This document shows positions 7,890-15,867 of a DNA stretch of 40,640 bases, in pieces. How positions within the stretch are numbered: the stretch's first letter is position 1; each line of letters opens with the position of its first letter. The notes below the pieces were generated by a model. It worked only from the letters and a program-made list of their open reading frames with translations. It ran no database searches and was not told where the DNA came from. The DNA is from Xanthobacteraceae bacterium. Its GTDB lineage: Bacteria; Pseudomonadota; Alphaproteobacteria; Rhizobiales; Xanthobacteraceae. A program made the position numbers and the translations under genes. Location: assembly GCA_019747015.1 (NCBI GenBank), contig JAIERI010000028.1, positions 1-40,640 of the forward strand, in the 5' to 3' direction.

Positions 7890-8819
7890 TTAAAGACGCG
7901 CGCGCGGATCGTGTTTCGCCAGACGCGACAGCAGATAATCGACTTCAGCCTTCGCAGCGGCGGTCAACGAATTGCCGGGCTTGCGCTGGGCGTCGCAGGC
8001 AATCGCGCCGCGCTTTTGCAGAACGTATTTGCGGGTCGCAAGGCCGACGCCCTGCTGCTGCTCGTAGCGCACCAGTGGCAGATGCGCGTCGAACAGATCG
8101 TGCGCCTCGTCGCGTTTGCCCTTTTGCTGCAGGCTGACGACATCGACCAGCATGTCCGGGAAGGCATAGCCGGTCATCGCGCCGTCGGCGCCGCGCTCCA
8201 TTTCGAAATCGAGAAACAGTCCGCCATTGCCGCACAGGATCGAAATCGGCCGCATCGAACCATCCTTCTGAAATCCGCGCACCGCGGAAATCTTCTCAAG
8301 ACCCGGCCAGTCTTCATGCTTGAGCATCACGCAGGAGGAATGGTTCTGCACGATCTGCCGGATCACTTTTGGCGTCATCACGACCGAGAGCGTCAGCGGA
8401 TAATCCTGCAAGACCCACGGAATGTCGTTGCCGATGGCCTCGACCGCCTGCGCGAAATACGTGGTGATTTGGTCGTCAGTGCGAAGGCTCGGGATCGGCG
8501 CGATCATCACGCCCGCAGCACCCGCATCCATCGACGCTTTTGCAAGCGAACGCATCGCCGCAAAGCCCGGCGCGGAAACGCCGACCACGACGGGCACCTT
8601 GCCGGCGCGTTTCACGACACGGTTGACCACCGTGAGCGATTCCTCGGGCTCGAGTTTGGGTGCTTCGCCCATGATGCCGAGGACGGTCATGCCGGTGACG
8701 CCGCACCTCAGATAAAAGTCGGTCATGCGGTCGATCGACTCGACATCGAGCCGCCCGTCGGGATGAAACGGCGTCGCCGCGATGGGGTAGACACCTGCGG
8801 CCTTTTCGTTCAACGGCAT
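7890..8819 (-). CDS. DapA/NanA-family (class I) aldolase or dehydratase
   Basis: The product is about 309 residues and forms the whole (beta/alpha)8 barrel of the dihydrodipicolinate synthase/N-acetylneuraminate lyase family. The Schiff-base Lys lies in CVMLKHED (K167), the partner Tyr in VLQDYPLT (Y140), and the GxxGE loop is GIMGEAPKL. Catabolic members cleave or dehydrate 2-keto-3-deoxy sugar acids, which fits the two dehydratases alongside. The track starts at 8867, but the first 16 residues there (KKTRRATKRARK and so on) overlap the upstream gene. The ATG at 8819 follows AAGG and lies just past the preceding stop, so I use it. Biosynthetic DapA is unlikely in this context. Confidence 0.9.
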   Translation of the reverse strand: MPLNEKAAGVYPIAATPFHPDGRLDVESIDRMTDFYLRCGVTGMTVLGIMGEAPKLEPEESLTVVNRVVKRAGKVPVVVGVSAPGFAAMRSLAKASMDAGAAGVMIAPIPSLRTDDQITTYFAQAVEAIGNDIPWVLQDYPLTLSVVMTPKVIRQIVQNHSSCVMLKHEDWPGLEKISAVRGFQKDGSMRPISILCGNGGLFLDFEMERGADGAMTGYAFPDMLVDVVSLQQKGKRDEAHDLFDAHLPLVRYEQQQGVGLATRKYVLQKRGAIACDAQRKPGNSLTAAAKAEVDYLLSRLAKHDPRARL

Positions 8820-8823
8820 TGGT

Positions 8824-9552
8824 TCAGCCTTTCTTGCTCGCTTCGTAGCGCGCCTTGTTTTCTTCATTGGGTGGATACAGACCGGGCAACGGCGTGCCCT
8901 TCTCGACTTCCGTCATGATCCACGCTTCCAGCCGCTCCTGCTCGGGCGCAGCGGCGACCACCTCGTCCACAAGGTCCGCCGGAATGAGAACCGCGCCGTC
9001 ATCATCGATCACGATGACATCGTTCGGGAACACCGCGACACCGCCGCAGGCGATCGGCTCCTGCCAGCTTACGAATGTGAGCCCGGTGACGGACGCAGGC
9101 GCTGCGGCGCCCTGACACCAGATCGGCAGGCCGGTGGTCAGCACACCGGCGACGTCACGCATCACGCCATCGGTCACGAGCGCGGCAACCTTGCGCCTGG
9201 CCATGCGGGCACAAAGAATGTCGCCGAAAATTCCGGCGTCGGTGACGCCCATCGCGTCGGCCACGGTAATGCAACCTTCCGGCATCGCCTCGATGGCGGC
9301 GCGGGTCGAGATTGGCGATCCCCACGAGGCTGGGGTGGCGAGATCCTCACGCGCCGGAACGAAGCGCAGCGTGAACGCGCGGCCCACAACGCGCTTCTGG
9401 CCGGGCTTCAGCGGACGCGAGCCGCGAATCCAGACATTGCGCAAACCTTTCTTCAAAAGGATGGTGGTGATCGTCGCGTTTGCCACTTTCGACAAAACAT
9501 CGACAACCTTATGATCTAGCGGCAAGGTGGCCGGAAAATTCTTGGGGTCCAT
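8824..9552 (-). CDS. RraA-like protein / HMG-CHA aldolase family
   Basis: The real gene is the last 242 residues of a much longer track ORF (to 10200), whose upstream part is a shadow of the 2-hydroxyacid dehydrogenase gene. ATG 9552 (MDPKNFPATLP) follows GGAG at correct spacing. The RraA-family signature is clear: GDILCARMARRK, then LVTDGVMRDVAGVL, whose Arg-Asp pair is used with a divalent metal by 4-hydroxy-4-methyl-2-oxoglutarate and 4-carboxy-4-hydroxy-2-oxoadipate aldolases, followed by NDVIVIDDDGAVLIP. Relatives include ribonuclease E inhibitors, but the operon context points to a metal-dependent retro-aldol or decarboxylation step. The C-terminal extension EENKARYEASKKG is usual in the catabolic branch. 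Confidence 0.9.
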   Translation of the reverse strand: MDPKNFPATLPLDHKVVDVLSKVANATITTILLKKGLRNVWIRGSRPLKPGQKRVVGRAFTLRFVPAREDLATPASWGSPISTRAAIEAMPEGCITVADAMGVTDAGIFGDILCARMARRKVAALVTDGVMRDVAGVLTTGLPIWCQGAAAPASVTGLTFVSWQEPIACGGVAVFPNDVIVIDDDGAVLIPADLVDEVVAAAPEQERLEAWIMTEVEKGTPLPGLYPPNEENKARYEASKKG

Positions 9553-9608
9553 GGGTAACTCCGTTCTTTTCGATACAAAGGATGGTCCTGCGGACCGAGA
9601 TGGATGTC

Positions 9609-10601
9609 TCAGGCGCTTTTGGTTTTGCAGGTTTTGGGCCAGGGGGTTTCCGCCACCGGCGTCAGCGGGCCCTTGCCCGCGAACCACGATCGCAGATTGT
9701 CGACGACAAGCTCGCCCATCACCGCGCGGGTATGATGCGTACCCGAGCCGATATGCGGCACCAATACGACATTGGGCAGTACCAATAGCGCGAGCGGTAC
9801 ATTCGGTTCGTCGGCAAACACATCTAATCCAGCGCCGTGAATGATGCCATCGCGTAACGCATCGATCAGCGCATTCTGGTCGACGACCGAGCCGCGCGCG
9901 ACATTGATAAGGATACCGCGCGGCCCCAATGCTGCGAAAATCCCGGCATCGATCATATGCTTTGTGGCCGCACCACCCGGCACAACGGCAATCAGGGTAT
10001 CGACATCGCTCGCCATCGTTTTCAGATCGGGATAGTGCCGGTAATCGACGCCATCCTGCGGCTTGCGTGAATGATAAACGATCGGCACGCCGAAAGCGGC
10101 GATACGCTTGGCGATGGCGCGGCCGATACGGCCCATGCCAACCATGCCGATGGTCCGGTCGCGCAAGGTCTGCGTCAACGGGTAAGCACCCTTCAGCCAT
10201 TTACCGTCGCGCAGAAATCGGTCGGCCTGCGGCAATTCGCGGATCGTAGAGAGAACAAGACCGACGGTGAAATCCGCGACCTCTTCATTGAGCACATCCG
10301 GCGTGTTGGTGACGATGATGCCCCGCGCCATCGCCGCCGCGAGATCAATGGAGTCATAGCCGACACCGAAATTCGAGATGACTTCCAGCTTCGGCAGAGC
10401 GGCGATCAGCGCCGCATCGGTCCTTTGCCGCCCGCGCGTCGCAATGCCGCGGATCACGCCGCCGAACTGCGAAACGACCGACGCAAGATTTTCGGAGCCA
10501 GCCTGATACACGACAAAGTCCTGCGCCAGGGCCGCATCGACCGCGGGCATCATCTGCCCCATGCTGAGAATGTGAACTTGATCCGGCACGGCGTCTCTCA
10601 A
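9609..10601 (-). CDS. D-isomer-specific 2-hydroxyacid dehydrogenase (glyoxylate/hydroxypyruvate reductase-like)
   Basis: The 330-residue product has the NAD(P) motif GMGRIGRAIA (near 155-164) and the catalytic triad Arg in NVARGS (R236), Glu in ADEPN (E265) and His in PHIGSGTHH (H283). The residues SRK after the second strand of the Rossmann fold suggest NADPH preference; this is inference from a known trend. It would interconvert a 2-keto acid such as glyoxylate, hydroxypyruvate or pyruvate with its D-2-hydroxy acid. The track start is a TTG that overlaps the stop of the upstream ATPase gene by four bases (TTGA). GTG 10589 is an alternative. It follows the importer genes directly, linking uptake and metabolism in one transcript. 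Confidence 0.9.
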   Translation of the reverse strand: MRDAVPDQVHILSMGQMMPAVDAALAQDFVVYQAGSENLASVVSQFGGVIRGIATRGRQRTDAALIAALPKLEVISNFGVGYDSIDLAAAMARGIIVTNTPDVLNEEVADFTVGLVLSTIRELPQADRFLRDGKWLKGAYPLTQTLRDRTIGMVGMGRIGRAIAKRIAAFGVPIVYHSRKPQDGVDYRHYPDLKTMASDVDTLIAVVPGGAATKHMIDAGIFAALGPRGILINVARGSVVDQNALIDALRDGIIHGAGLDVFADEPNVPLALLVLPNVVLVPHIGSGTHHTRAVMGELVVDNLRSWFAGKGPLTPVAETPWPKTCKTKSA

Positions 10602-11326
10602 TGCTGCAGGATCTTGGACAGGAACTGCTGCGCGCGATCGCTGCGCGGCGTTCCAAAGAATTCGTCCTTGGCCGCGTCCTCGACGATGGCGCCCTGATCC
10701 ATGAACACGATACGGTTGGCGACGCGGCGGGCGAATCCCATTTCGTGGGTCACCACCGCCATCGTCATGCCTTCTTGCGCCAGCGCCACCATCACATCCA
10801 GAACCTCGTTGATCATCTCCGGATCGAGCGCCGATGTCGGCTCGTCGAACAGCATCGCCACCGGATCCATGGCCAGCGCGCGGGCAATCGCCACGCGCTG
10901 CTGCTGGCCGCCCGACAATTGCGCGGGGAATTTCTGTGCCTGCACCTTCAGGCCCATCCGGTCGAGCAGCTTGTCGGCGCGGGTTTCGGCCTCGGTGCGA
11001 CTGCGGTTCAAAATCTTGATCTGCGGCAGCGCGATGTTTTTCAGCACCGTCATGTGCGGAAACAATTCGAAATTCTGGAACACCATGCCGATCCGCGAGC
11101 GCAGCTTCGGCAGATCGGTACTCCTGGCACCGACCGAGATGCCGTCGACGAAGACTTCGCCTTTCTGAAACGTTTCAAGCCCGTTCATGCATTTGATCAA
11201 AGTACTCTTGCCGGAGCCGGACGGGCCGCAGATGACGACAACCTCACCCCTGCGAATCGTGAGAGAGCAATCGTCCAGCACCCGAAAGGCACTGTACCAC
11301 TTGCTGACATGGCTCATCTCGATCAT
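10598..11326 (-). CDS. Polar amino-acid-type ABC importer, ATP-binding protein (GlnQ-like)
   Basis: The product (242 residues) has Walker A GPSGSGKST, Q-loop VFQNFELFPH, signature LSGGQQQRVAIARAL, Walker B AMLFDEPTSALD and switch VVTHEMGFA. LFPHMTVLKNI and HEMGFAR are hallmarks of the PAAT (polar amino acid) ATPases. It sits at the membrane and powers the two permeases encoded just upstream in the transcript. Its start overlaps the permease stop by ATGA, and its own stop overlaps the next start, so four genes are tightly coupled. A second ATG three codons in (MSHVSKW) is possible. Confidence 0.95.
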   Translation of the reverse strand: MIEMSHVSKWYSAFRVLDDCSLTIRRGEVVVICGPSGSGKSTLIKCMNGLETFQKGEVFVDGISVGARSTDLPKLRSRIGMVFQNFELFPHMTVLKNIALPQIKILNRSRTEAETRADKLLDRMGLKVQAQKFPAQLSGGQQQRVAIARALAMDPVAMLFDEPTSALDPEMINEVLDVMVALAQEGMTMAVVTHEMGFARRVANRIVFMDQGAIVEDAAKDEFFGTPRSDRAQQFLSKILQH

Positions 11327-11976
11327 ATCGCATATCTCCGCTGCAACCTGCTCACGAGCCGCGAGGCGGTGAAACAGATCACCAAAAAGGTCACCGCGAC
11401 CGTGGTGTACAACTCGATCGGCCGGTTGGTGCTGTTGGCGATCACGTCGGCGGTGGTAAGGAAGTCGCGGACGCCGACGATGTAGACGATGGAGGTATCC
11501 TGAAACATGATGATCGCCTGCGTCAGCAGCACCGGCAGCATGTTGCGGAACGCCTGCGGCAACACGACATGGCGCATCATATTAAGATGGGTGAAGCCCA
11601 TCGCGAGGCCGGCCTGCACCTGCCCGCGTTTGACGCTGGAGATACCGGCGCGGATGATCTCGCAATAATAAGCCGCCTCGAACAGGATGAAAGCGATCAG
11701 CACCGACGAGTAGGCGTCGATCGGATGACCGACGATTTTCGGCGTCAGCACATAGAACCAGAAGATCACCAGAATCAGCGGCAGCGAGCGCAGGAAGTTG
11801 ACATAGCTGCCCGCCAGCGCCGCGACGATCCACACACTGGACATCCGCATTAGCGCCAGACACGTCCCCAGAAACATGCCGCCCGCGATGGCGATCAGCG
11901 TCAGCTGGAAGCTGATCAGAAGGCCGTGGAGCAATAGCTCCTTGTGCTGCAGAAGGACGTTGAAATCGAAATGCAT
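11323..11976 (-). CDS. Polar amino-acid-type ABC importer, permease 2
   Basis: This is a 217-residue inner-membrane permease of the HisM/GltK type. It has about five membrane segments and the EAA loop QAGLAMGFTHLNMMRHVVLPQAFRN, which contacts the ATPase. Length and loop are normal for the PAAT family. The gene's first codon shares one base with the upstream permease stop, and its end overlaps the ATPase start by four bases. With permease 1 it probably forms a heterodimeric channel. Substrate cannot be deduced from the permease. Confidence 0.94.
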   Translation of the reverse strand: MHFDFNVLLQHKELLLHGLLISFQLTLIAIAGGMFLGTCLALMRMSSVWIVAALAGSYVNFLRSLPLILVIFWFYVLTPKIVGHPIDAYSSVLIAFILFEAAYYCEIIRAGISSVKRGQVQAGLAMGFTHLNMMRHVVLPQAFRNMLPVLLTQAIIMFQDTSIVYIVGVRDFLTTADVIANSTNRPIELYTTVAVTFLVICFTASRLVSRLQRRYAI

Positions 11977-12698
11977 CAGCGCCCCCCCGCGAAGGCAGTA
12001 CCGGCAATTCGGGTCTTGCGTTCAAGGAAGCGCATCAGGACGATGACGCACAGCGTGACGCAGGAATAGAGTACGGTCGCGGCCGCGAACGGCTCGAACG
12101 ACTGAAAGGTGTATTCCTCGATCTGCCGCGCCGCCGCGGTCAATTCCATCACGCCGAGCGTCAACGCCAGCGACGAGTTCTTGAATACGCCGAGAAAATC
12201 ATTGGTCAGCGACGGGATCACCGTGCGGTAGCCGATCGGCAGCAACACGTAGCGATAGACCTGCGCTTGTGTGAACCCCATCGCCAGCGCTGCTGCGCCC
12301 TGCCCGCGCGGGATCGACTGGATGCCCGAGCGAACCTGTTCGGCGACGCGCGAGGCTGTATAAAATCCAAGTGCCACCACAGCCGTCCAGAATTGCGGAT
12401 CCGGCATCTCGCGCTTGACGTAACGCTGCGCGTCGGCCGGCAGGAGTTCGGGAATAACGAAGTACCAGAGGAACATCTGCGCCAGCAGCGGAATATTGCG
12501 GAAGATTTCGACATAGACGGTGCCGATGGTTCGCAAGATCTTGTTATCAAGAGTCCGCAGAACACCGATCACCGAGCCAAGCGAAAACGCAATCAGCCAG
12601 GCGTAGATCGCCAGAATGCAGGTCGTGGTAAAGCCGGAGACGATCCAGCCGGCATAGGGATCGCGAAACAGCATTCCCCAGTCCCAGGAATAATTCAT
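11976..12698 (-). CDS. Polar amino-acid-type ABC importer, permease 1 (GltJ-like)
   Basis: The 240-residue product starts MNYSWDWGMLFRDPYAGWIVSG, which resembles GltJ-type glutamate/aspartate permeases. It carries the SLGSVIGVLRT segment after the first membrane helix and the EAA loop AAALAMGFTQAQVYRYVLLPIGYR. Five hydrophobic segments are visible. A GGGGAAGC ribosome site precedes the ATG. The gene lies 49 nt after the binding-protein stop, and that gap shows no clear terminator. It heads the block of tightly overlapping importer genes. Confidence 0.94.
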   Translation of the reverse strand: MNYSWDWGMLFRDPYAGWIVSGFTTTCILAIYAWLIAFSLGSVIGVLRTLDNKILRTIGTVYVEIFRNIPLLAQMFLWYFVIPELLPADAQRYVKREMPDPQFWTAVVALGFYTASRVAEQVRSGIQSIPRGQGAAALAMGFTQAQVYRYVLLPIGYRTVIPSLTNDFLGVFKNSSLALTLGVMELTAAARQIEEYTFQSFEPFAAATVLYSCVTLCVIVLMRFLERKTRIAGTAFAGGR

Positions 12699-12747
12699 CC
12701 CTGCTTCCCCACGACCTTAACTCCCAAGCACTTATTAGATGAGCGAG

Positions 12748-13635
12748 TCAGTCTGCAAAGGCATTCAGCCGCAGTGCGTTCTTGAGATCGTCGTTCATCG
12801 GCAGATTGATATTGGTCGGACCCGGGTCGAACCATTTCTTGTACATCTCGAAAATCTCGCCCGAGGTGTAGAGGTTCGACATCACCCTGAGACCGATCGC
12901 ACGCAGCTCGGTGTCATTCTTCGGAATCATGATGGAGAACGGATCGTAGGAATAAAACGGGCCGACGACTTCATAGTCGTCTGGGTTCTTCGCCATGGTG
13001 CGGATGCCGTACAGCACCACGTCGTTCGAGGTGTAGGCGTCGGCGCGGCCCTGTTCGAGATTGAGCAGCGCCTGCGGATGATCCTTCACCTTGACGACAT
13101 TGACCTTGAGCTTGCGCTTTTCGATTTCGGCCAGCGCGGCCTTCTCATTGGTGGTTCCGGCCAGTGCCAGCAATGTCTTGCCGCCATCAAGGTCTTCGAT
13201 CTTGGTGATGCCCGAACCCTTGCGCACCAGAAGTTTTGTGCCGGTGATGAAGTCTGGAGTGAGGAACTCGACCTGCTTCATGCGGCCGGTGGTAATGGTG
13301 GTGGACGAACATTCCGCGTTGGCCGTGCCGTTGGCGATCACCGGAATACGGGTCTGCGGGGTGATCGGGACATATTTGATGTCGATCTTGTCGAGCTTGT
13401 ACTCGGCCTTGATCGCCTCGGCGATCTTCAGACAGATGTCGATGGCGTAACCCTTGGGGGTGCCGCTGGAGTCGATGAAGGAGAACGGGACGGATTCCTC
13501 GCGATAAGCAATCGCGAAGGTCTTGCTGGCGACAATCTTCTCCAGCGAACTGCCGGCAGATTGCGCGAATGCGGATGGACTGGTGGCGGCAGAGATCGCG
13601 ATGACGCCCGCGACAGCGATAGCGCGTTTCAACAT
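12748..13635 (-). CDS. Periplasmic binding protein of a GltI-like (glutamate/aspartate-type) ABC importer
   Basis: The product is about 295 residues with a Sec signal peptide, MLKRAIAVAGVIAISAATSPSAFA. The track start (13731) adds 32 polar residues; ATG 13635 has AGGGAGA just upstream and puts the signal peptide at the N terminus. The mature chain follows the GltI pattern: REESVPFSF, GYAIDICLKIAEAIK, PQTRIPVIANG, ECSSTTITTGR and QGRADAYTSND. The two Arg residues, in TRIP and TTGR, match positions that bind carboxylates in GltI relatives. The ligand may therefore be an acidic amino acid or a sugar/hydroxy acid; the downstream enzymes favour the latter. It is the first gene of the operon, divergent from a GntR gene. 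Confidence 0.93.
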   Translation of the reverse strand: MLKRAIAVAGVIAISAATSPSAFAQSAGSSLEKIVASKTFAIAYREESVPFSFIDSSGTPKGYAIDICLKIAEAIKAEYKLDKIDIKYVPITPQTRIPVIANGTANAECSSTTITTGRMKQVEFLTPDFITGTKLLVRKGSGITKIEDLDGGKTLLALAGTTNEKAALAEIEKRKLKVNVVKVKDHPQALLNLEQGRADAYTSNDVVLYGIRTMAKNPDDYEVVGPFYSYDPFSIMIPKNDTELRAIGLRVMSNLYTSGEIFEMYKKWFDPGPTNINLPMNDDLKNALRLNAFAD

Positions 13636-13722
13636 GGTGTCTCCCTGGGACGATTGCCTTTTGGCCGTTGGTTTCCGGCTCATTAATTTCCCGGGCGGTA
13701 ACGTCCTGTGCGCCTGTCCGCT

Positions 13723-13742
13723 TGTCAACAATATTATTGATA
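13723..13742. promoter_or_regulatory. Candidate GntR operator palindrome between the importer operon and its divergent regulator
   Basis: TGTCAACAATATTATTGATA is a 20-bp inverted repeat in which 8 of 10 base pairs match, an unusually AT-rich patch in GC-rich surroundings. It lies in the 181-bp divergent region, about 90 bp from each start. The position and symmetry suit an FCD-type GntR dimer that controls both directions. Confidence 0.6.
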
Positions 13743-13816
13743 ACTAAATTGCCGCATGAGCAAGTGCGCCTGTAACCCGATGCCGCTCCTCATAATGAAG
13801 GATACGTGACGCCGCT

Positions 13817-14506
13817 ATGGCCCGCCTCGCCGCGAAAGATGCAAAACCACCCTCCACGACAGCAAAACGGCTGGCGTCTGTCACAGGCGTGGTCGAACGC
13901 ATCGAAGAAGATATCGTTCTGGGCCGGCTGCATCCACGCGAGCGCCTGATCGAAGACGAACTGATGGAGCGGTTCGGCGCCAAGCGCCATGTGATCCGTC
14001 AGGCGCTGCTGGATCTGGAACGGATGGGCGTGATCGAGCGCGTGCCGAATCGCGGCGCACAGGTCCGCTCCTATACCGCCGAGGCGGTGCAACATCTGTA
14101 CGAAATGCGCGACATGCTGGAGACCACCGCAGCCGGTCTGATCCCGATGCCGCTGCCGGAGGCGGCGCTGGACGAATTGCGGAAAATTCAAGGACTGCAT
14201 GAAGACGCGGTGCGTAAAGGCGACCTGAAGCGGGTGTTCCGCCAAAACATAGCCTTTCACTGGGCACTGTTCGCCAATTGCGGCAACCCGTATCTGACGG
14301 CGGCGATCAACGATTACTCGCACCGCGCGCATGTGATCCGGTTTCATTCGCTCAACCAGCGCCGCTACATGCTGCGCGCCCGCGACGAACACCGGGCGAT
14401 GATCGTCGCGATCGAGGCCTGCGACCGGCCGACGCTGATCGACCTGTGCCGCAAGCATCTGACACCGTCCAAGGATGCGTACCTGAAGCTGCTGCCCCGC
14501 GAATGA
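13817..14506 (+). CDS. GntR-family regulator, FCD (FadR-type) subgroup
   Basis: The 229-residue product has a winged helix at about 15-80, with the usual HPRERLIEDELMERFGAKRHVIRQALLDLERMG pattern, then a helical FCD effector domain. In FCD, the metal-ligand positions read NIAFH (His kept, the usual Asp is Asn), DEHRAMI and RKHLTPSK, so most of the metal site is present. FCD proteins bind organic acids and usually repress a neighbouring catabolic operon until the acid appears. Divergence from the importer and acid-degradation operon, with a palindrome between them, makes that operon the likely target. AAGGA lies 13 nt before the ATG. No clear terminator follows. Confidence 0.92.
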   Translation: MARLAAKDAKPPSTTAKRLASVTGVVERIEEDIVLGRLHPRERLIEDELMERFGAKRHVIRQALLDLERMGVIERVPNRGAQVRSYTAEAVQHLYEMRDMLETTAAGLIPMPLPEAALDELRKIQGLHEDAVRKGDLKRVFRQNIAFHWALFANCGNPYLTAAINDYSHRAHVIRFHSLNQRRYMLRARDEHRAMIVAIEACDRPTLIDLCRKHLTPSKDAYLKLLPRE

Positions 14507-14711
14507 ATTGAATGCATTGCGCGCCCGGCAAGGTAACAGCGCATGTCGAGCATCCGAGTCACTGGCATCATATTGTCGTGAGATGAACCGGATCGCCGAT
14601 TTGTAATTTCAATTTTCTGAAACTTCCCGTTCGCAGAAACGATGGCGAAACGCTAATCTGGTTTCCTCACTTGAGCGATACGGCTTAATCAGCAGGTAGC
14701 GGGAGAGACGA

Positions 14712-15062
14712 ATGTCGAAGACCGTGGCGGAATTACTGGTCGGTGTGCTCGAACAGGTTGGCGTCAAGCAGATATTCGGACTGATCGGCGACTCGCTCAA
14801 TCCGCTGGGGGATGCTGTCAGACGAAGCAAGATCGAGTGGATCCGCGTGCGCCACGAAGAAGGCGCCGCGCTCGCCGCGGCAGGCCAGGCCAAGCTGACC
14901 GGCCAGCTCGGGGTCTGCGCCGGCCCCACCGGACCCGGCAGCACTTGTCGCATTGTCGTCGCGGAAGGGGCGCCGAATGTGCCGCATGTCGAACTCGACA
15001 AGATCGAGAATTACGCCGTGACGAAAATCAAGGAAGCCGTATTGGCCGTCACAGGCGGCTAA
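14712..15062 (+). pseudogene. Internally deleted thiamine-pyrophosphate enzyme (pyruvate-oxidase-like) remnant
   Basis: The frame encodes 116 residues with a strong GGGAGAG ribosome site. Residues 1-76 match the N-terminal pyrimidine-binding domain of POX/acetolactate-synthase-type enzymes: EQVGVKQIFGLIGDSLNPLGDA, then the VRHEEGAALAAAGQAKLTG stretch that holds the catalytic Glu, and CAGPTGPG. The text then jumps to what looks like the extreme C terminus of the same kind of protein (APNVPHVELDKIENYAVTKIKEAVLAV). About 450 residues are missing, including the whole cofactor diphosphate-binding domain, so it cannot be a working TPP enzyme. The fusion is in frame and still translatable. A small retained protein is possible but less likely. 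Confidence 0.7.
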
Positions 15063-15098
15063 CGAGAATGCCGCCCAACCGACTGGAAAAGTAAAATC

Positions 15099-15611
15099 AT
15101 GCCCGATCATTCCGACCATCACGATCATGCCCATGAGCATGGGGACACTCGCTGGAAGAATGACGGGGTGCGCGTGATCCCCGGCAACCAGCTCGATCCG
15201 AACGTTCCGTCAACCGCCGGCATGGACAGGAAAGCGGCGATCAATTTCGCACGCGTCGGCGCGCAAAAGCTCTGGGCAGGAACCGTCACCATCAAACCCG
15301 ATGCGAAAACAGGCGCGCATCATCACGGCCATCTCGAAAGCATCATCTATGTCGTAAGCGGCAAGGCACGCATGCGCTGGGGCGAACATCTGCAGTTCAC
15401 GGCTGAAGCCAACCCGGGCGATTTTATTTTCATTCCGCCTTACGTGCCGCATCAGGAAATCAACGCCAGCCCGGATCAGATTCTCGAATGCGTGCTCGTG
15501 CGCAGCGATGGCGAGGCCATTGCCATCAATCTGGATATTGAACCGGTCGAAAGGCCGGAAACGGTTCTTTGGATCGATCCGATCCACCGCGACCCTGCCG
15601 AGAAGAAATGA
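15099..15611 (+). CDS. Cupin-domain protein with His-rich N terminus
   Basis: The 170-residue product is a single-domain cupin. Motif 1 appears as KTGAHHHGHLESIIYVVSG, with three or more His and a Glu for a metal, and motif 2 as PGDFIFIPPYVPHQE with the fourth ligand. The first 17 residues, MPDHSDHHDHAHEHG, are a His/Asp-rich tail that could bind metal ions. Cupins of this size include dioxygenases, isomerases, decarboxylases and small-molecule sensors, so no reaction is assigned. It follows the TPP-enzyme remnant by 36 nt on the same strand and probably shares its transcript. The ribosome site (GGAAAAG) is modest. Confidence 0.88.
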   Translation: MPDHSDHHDHAHEHGDTRWKNDGVRVIPGNQLDPNVPSTAGMDRKAAINFARVGAQKLWAGTVTIKPDAKTGAHHHGHLESIIYVVSGKARMRWGEHLQFTAEANPGDFIFIPPYVPHQEINASPDQILECVLVRSDGEAIAINLDIEPVERPETVLWIDPIHRDPAEKK

Positions 15612-15867
15612 TTCCCGGCTGACAAATCGCGACGCCGAACCGGGTCGCTGCGTCCCAATCTCCTCCCGTAATTTCTTCTGCGAGGCGCCTTTGGCCTCCT
15701 GCCGCGCCGATTTGCGCTGCAGCATGCCGCCGCAACACATGAAATACTTGTTCCATGCAAGTGATATATCAATGATCGATTGACAGACCACCCCCTGTTG
15801 ATATGACATTTCGAGGCAGTCCGGAGCGGCATCAAGAACGCCCGGGTCAAACTCAGGGGAGGACACC
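15612..15867. other. Intergenic region with palindromes upstream of the MFS gene
   Basis: I see no gene in this 256-bp gap. The right half contains the perfect palindrome TGATATATCA (15762-15771), the inverted repeat TCAAT-N5-ATTGA (15769-15783), and TGATATGACA (15799-15808), all within 110 bp of the transporter start. They are likely control sites for the MFS gene. The left part reads in places like a Cys- and Lys-rich antisense peptide, but I found no start, ribosome site or family match. Confidence 0.6.
15762..15808. promoter_or_regulatory. Candidate operators for the MFS transporter (TGATATRTCA-like, two copies)
   Basis: TGATATATCA is a perfect 10-bp palindrome. TGATATGACA, 37 bp further on, differs from it at two positions. 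Close variants occur before the nearby GntR gene (GACATATCTGTC, 17405) and before the hydroxylase operon (CTGACATATCAG, 21254). A shared short palindrome beside a GntR gene suggests one regulator for all three units. The motif is short, and similar strings also occur by chance in coding sequence. Confidence 0.5.

Noticed and set aside
9553-10200. N-terminal half of the 458-residue ORF ending at 8824, as a possible fusion protein
   Set aside because: The upstream half is a frame-shifted shadow of the 2-hydroxyacid dehydrogenase; a ribosome site and ATG at 9552 start the true RraA-like gene.
15612-15760. Possible antisense Cys/Lys-rich small gene (KYFMCCGGML... stretch)
   Set aside because: No start codon with a ribosome site and no family pattern; it is part of a shadow ORF running opposite the cupin.
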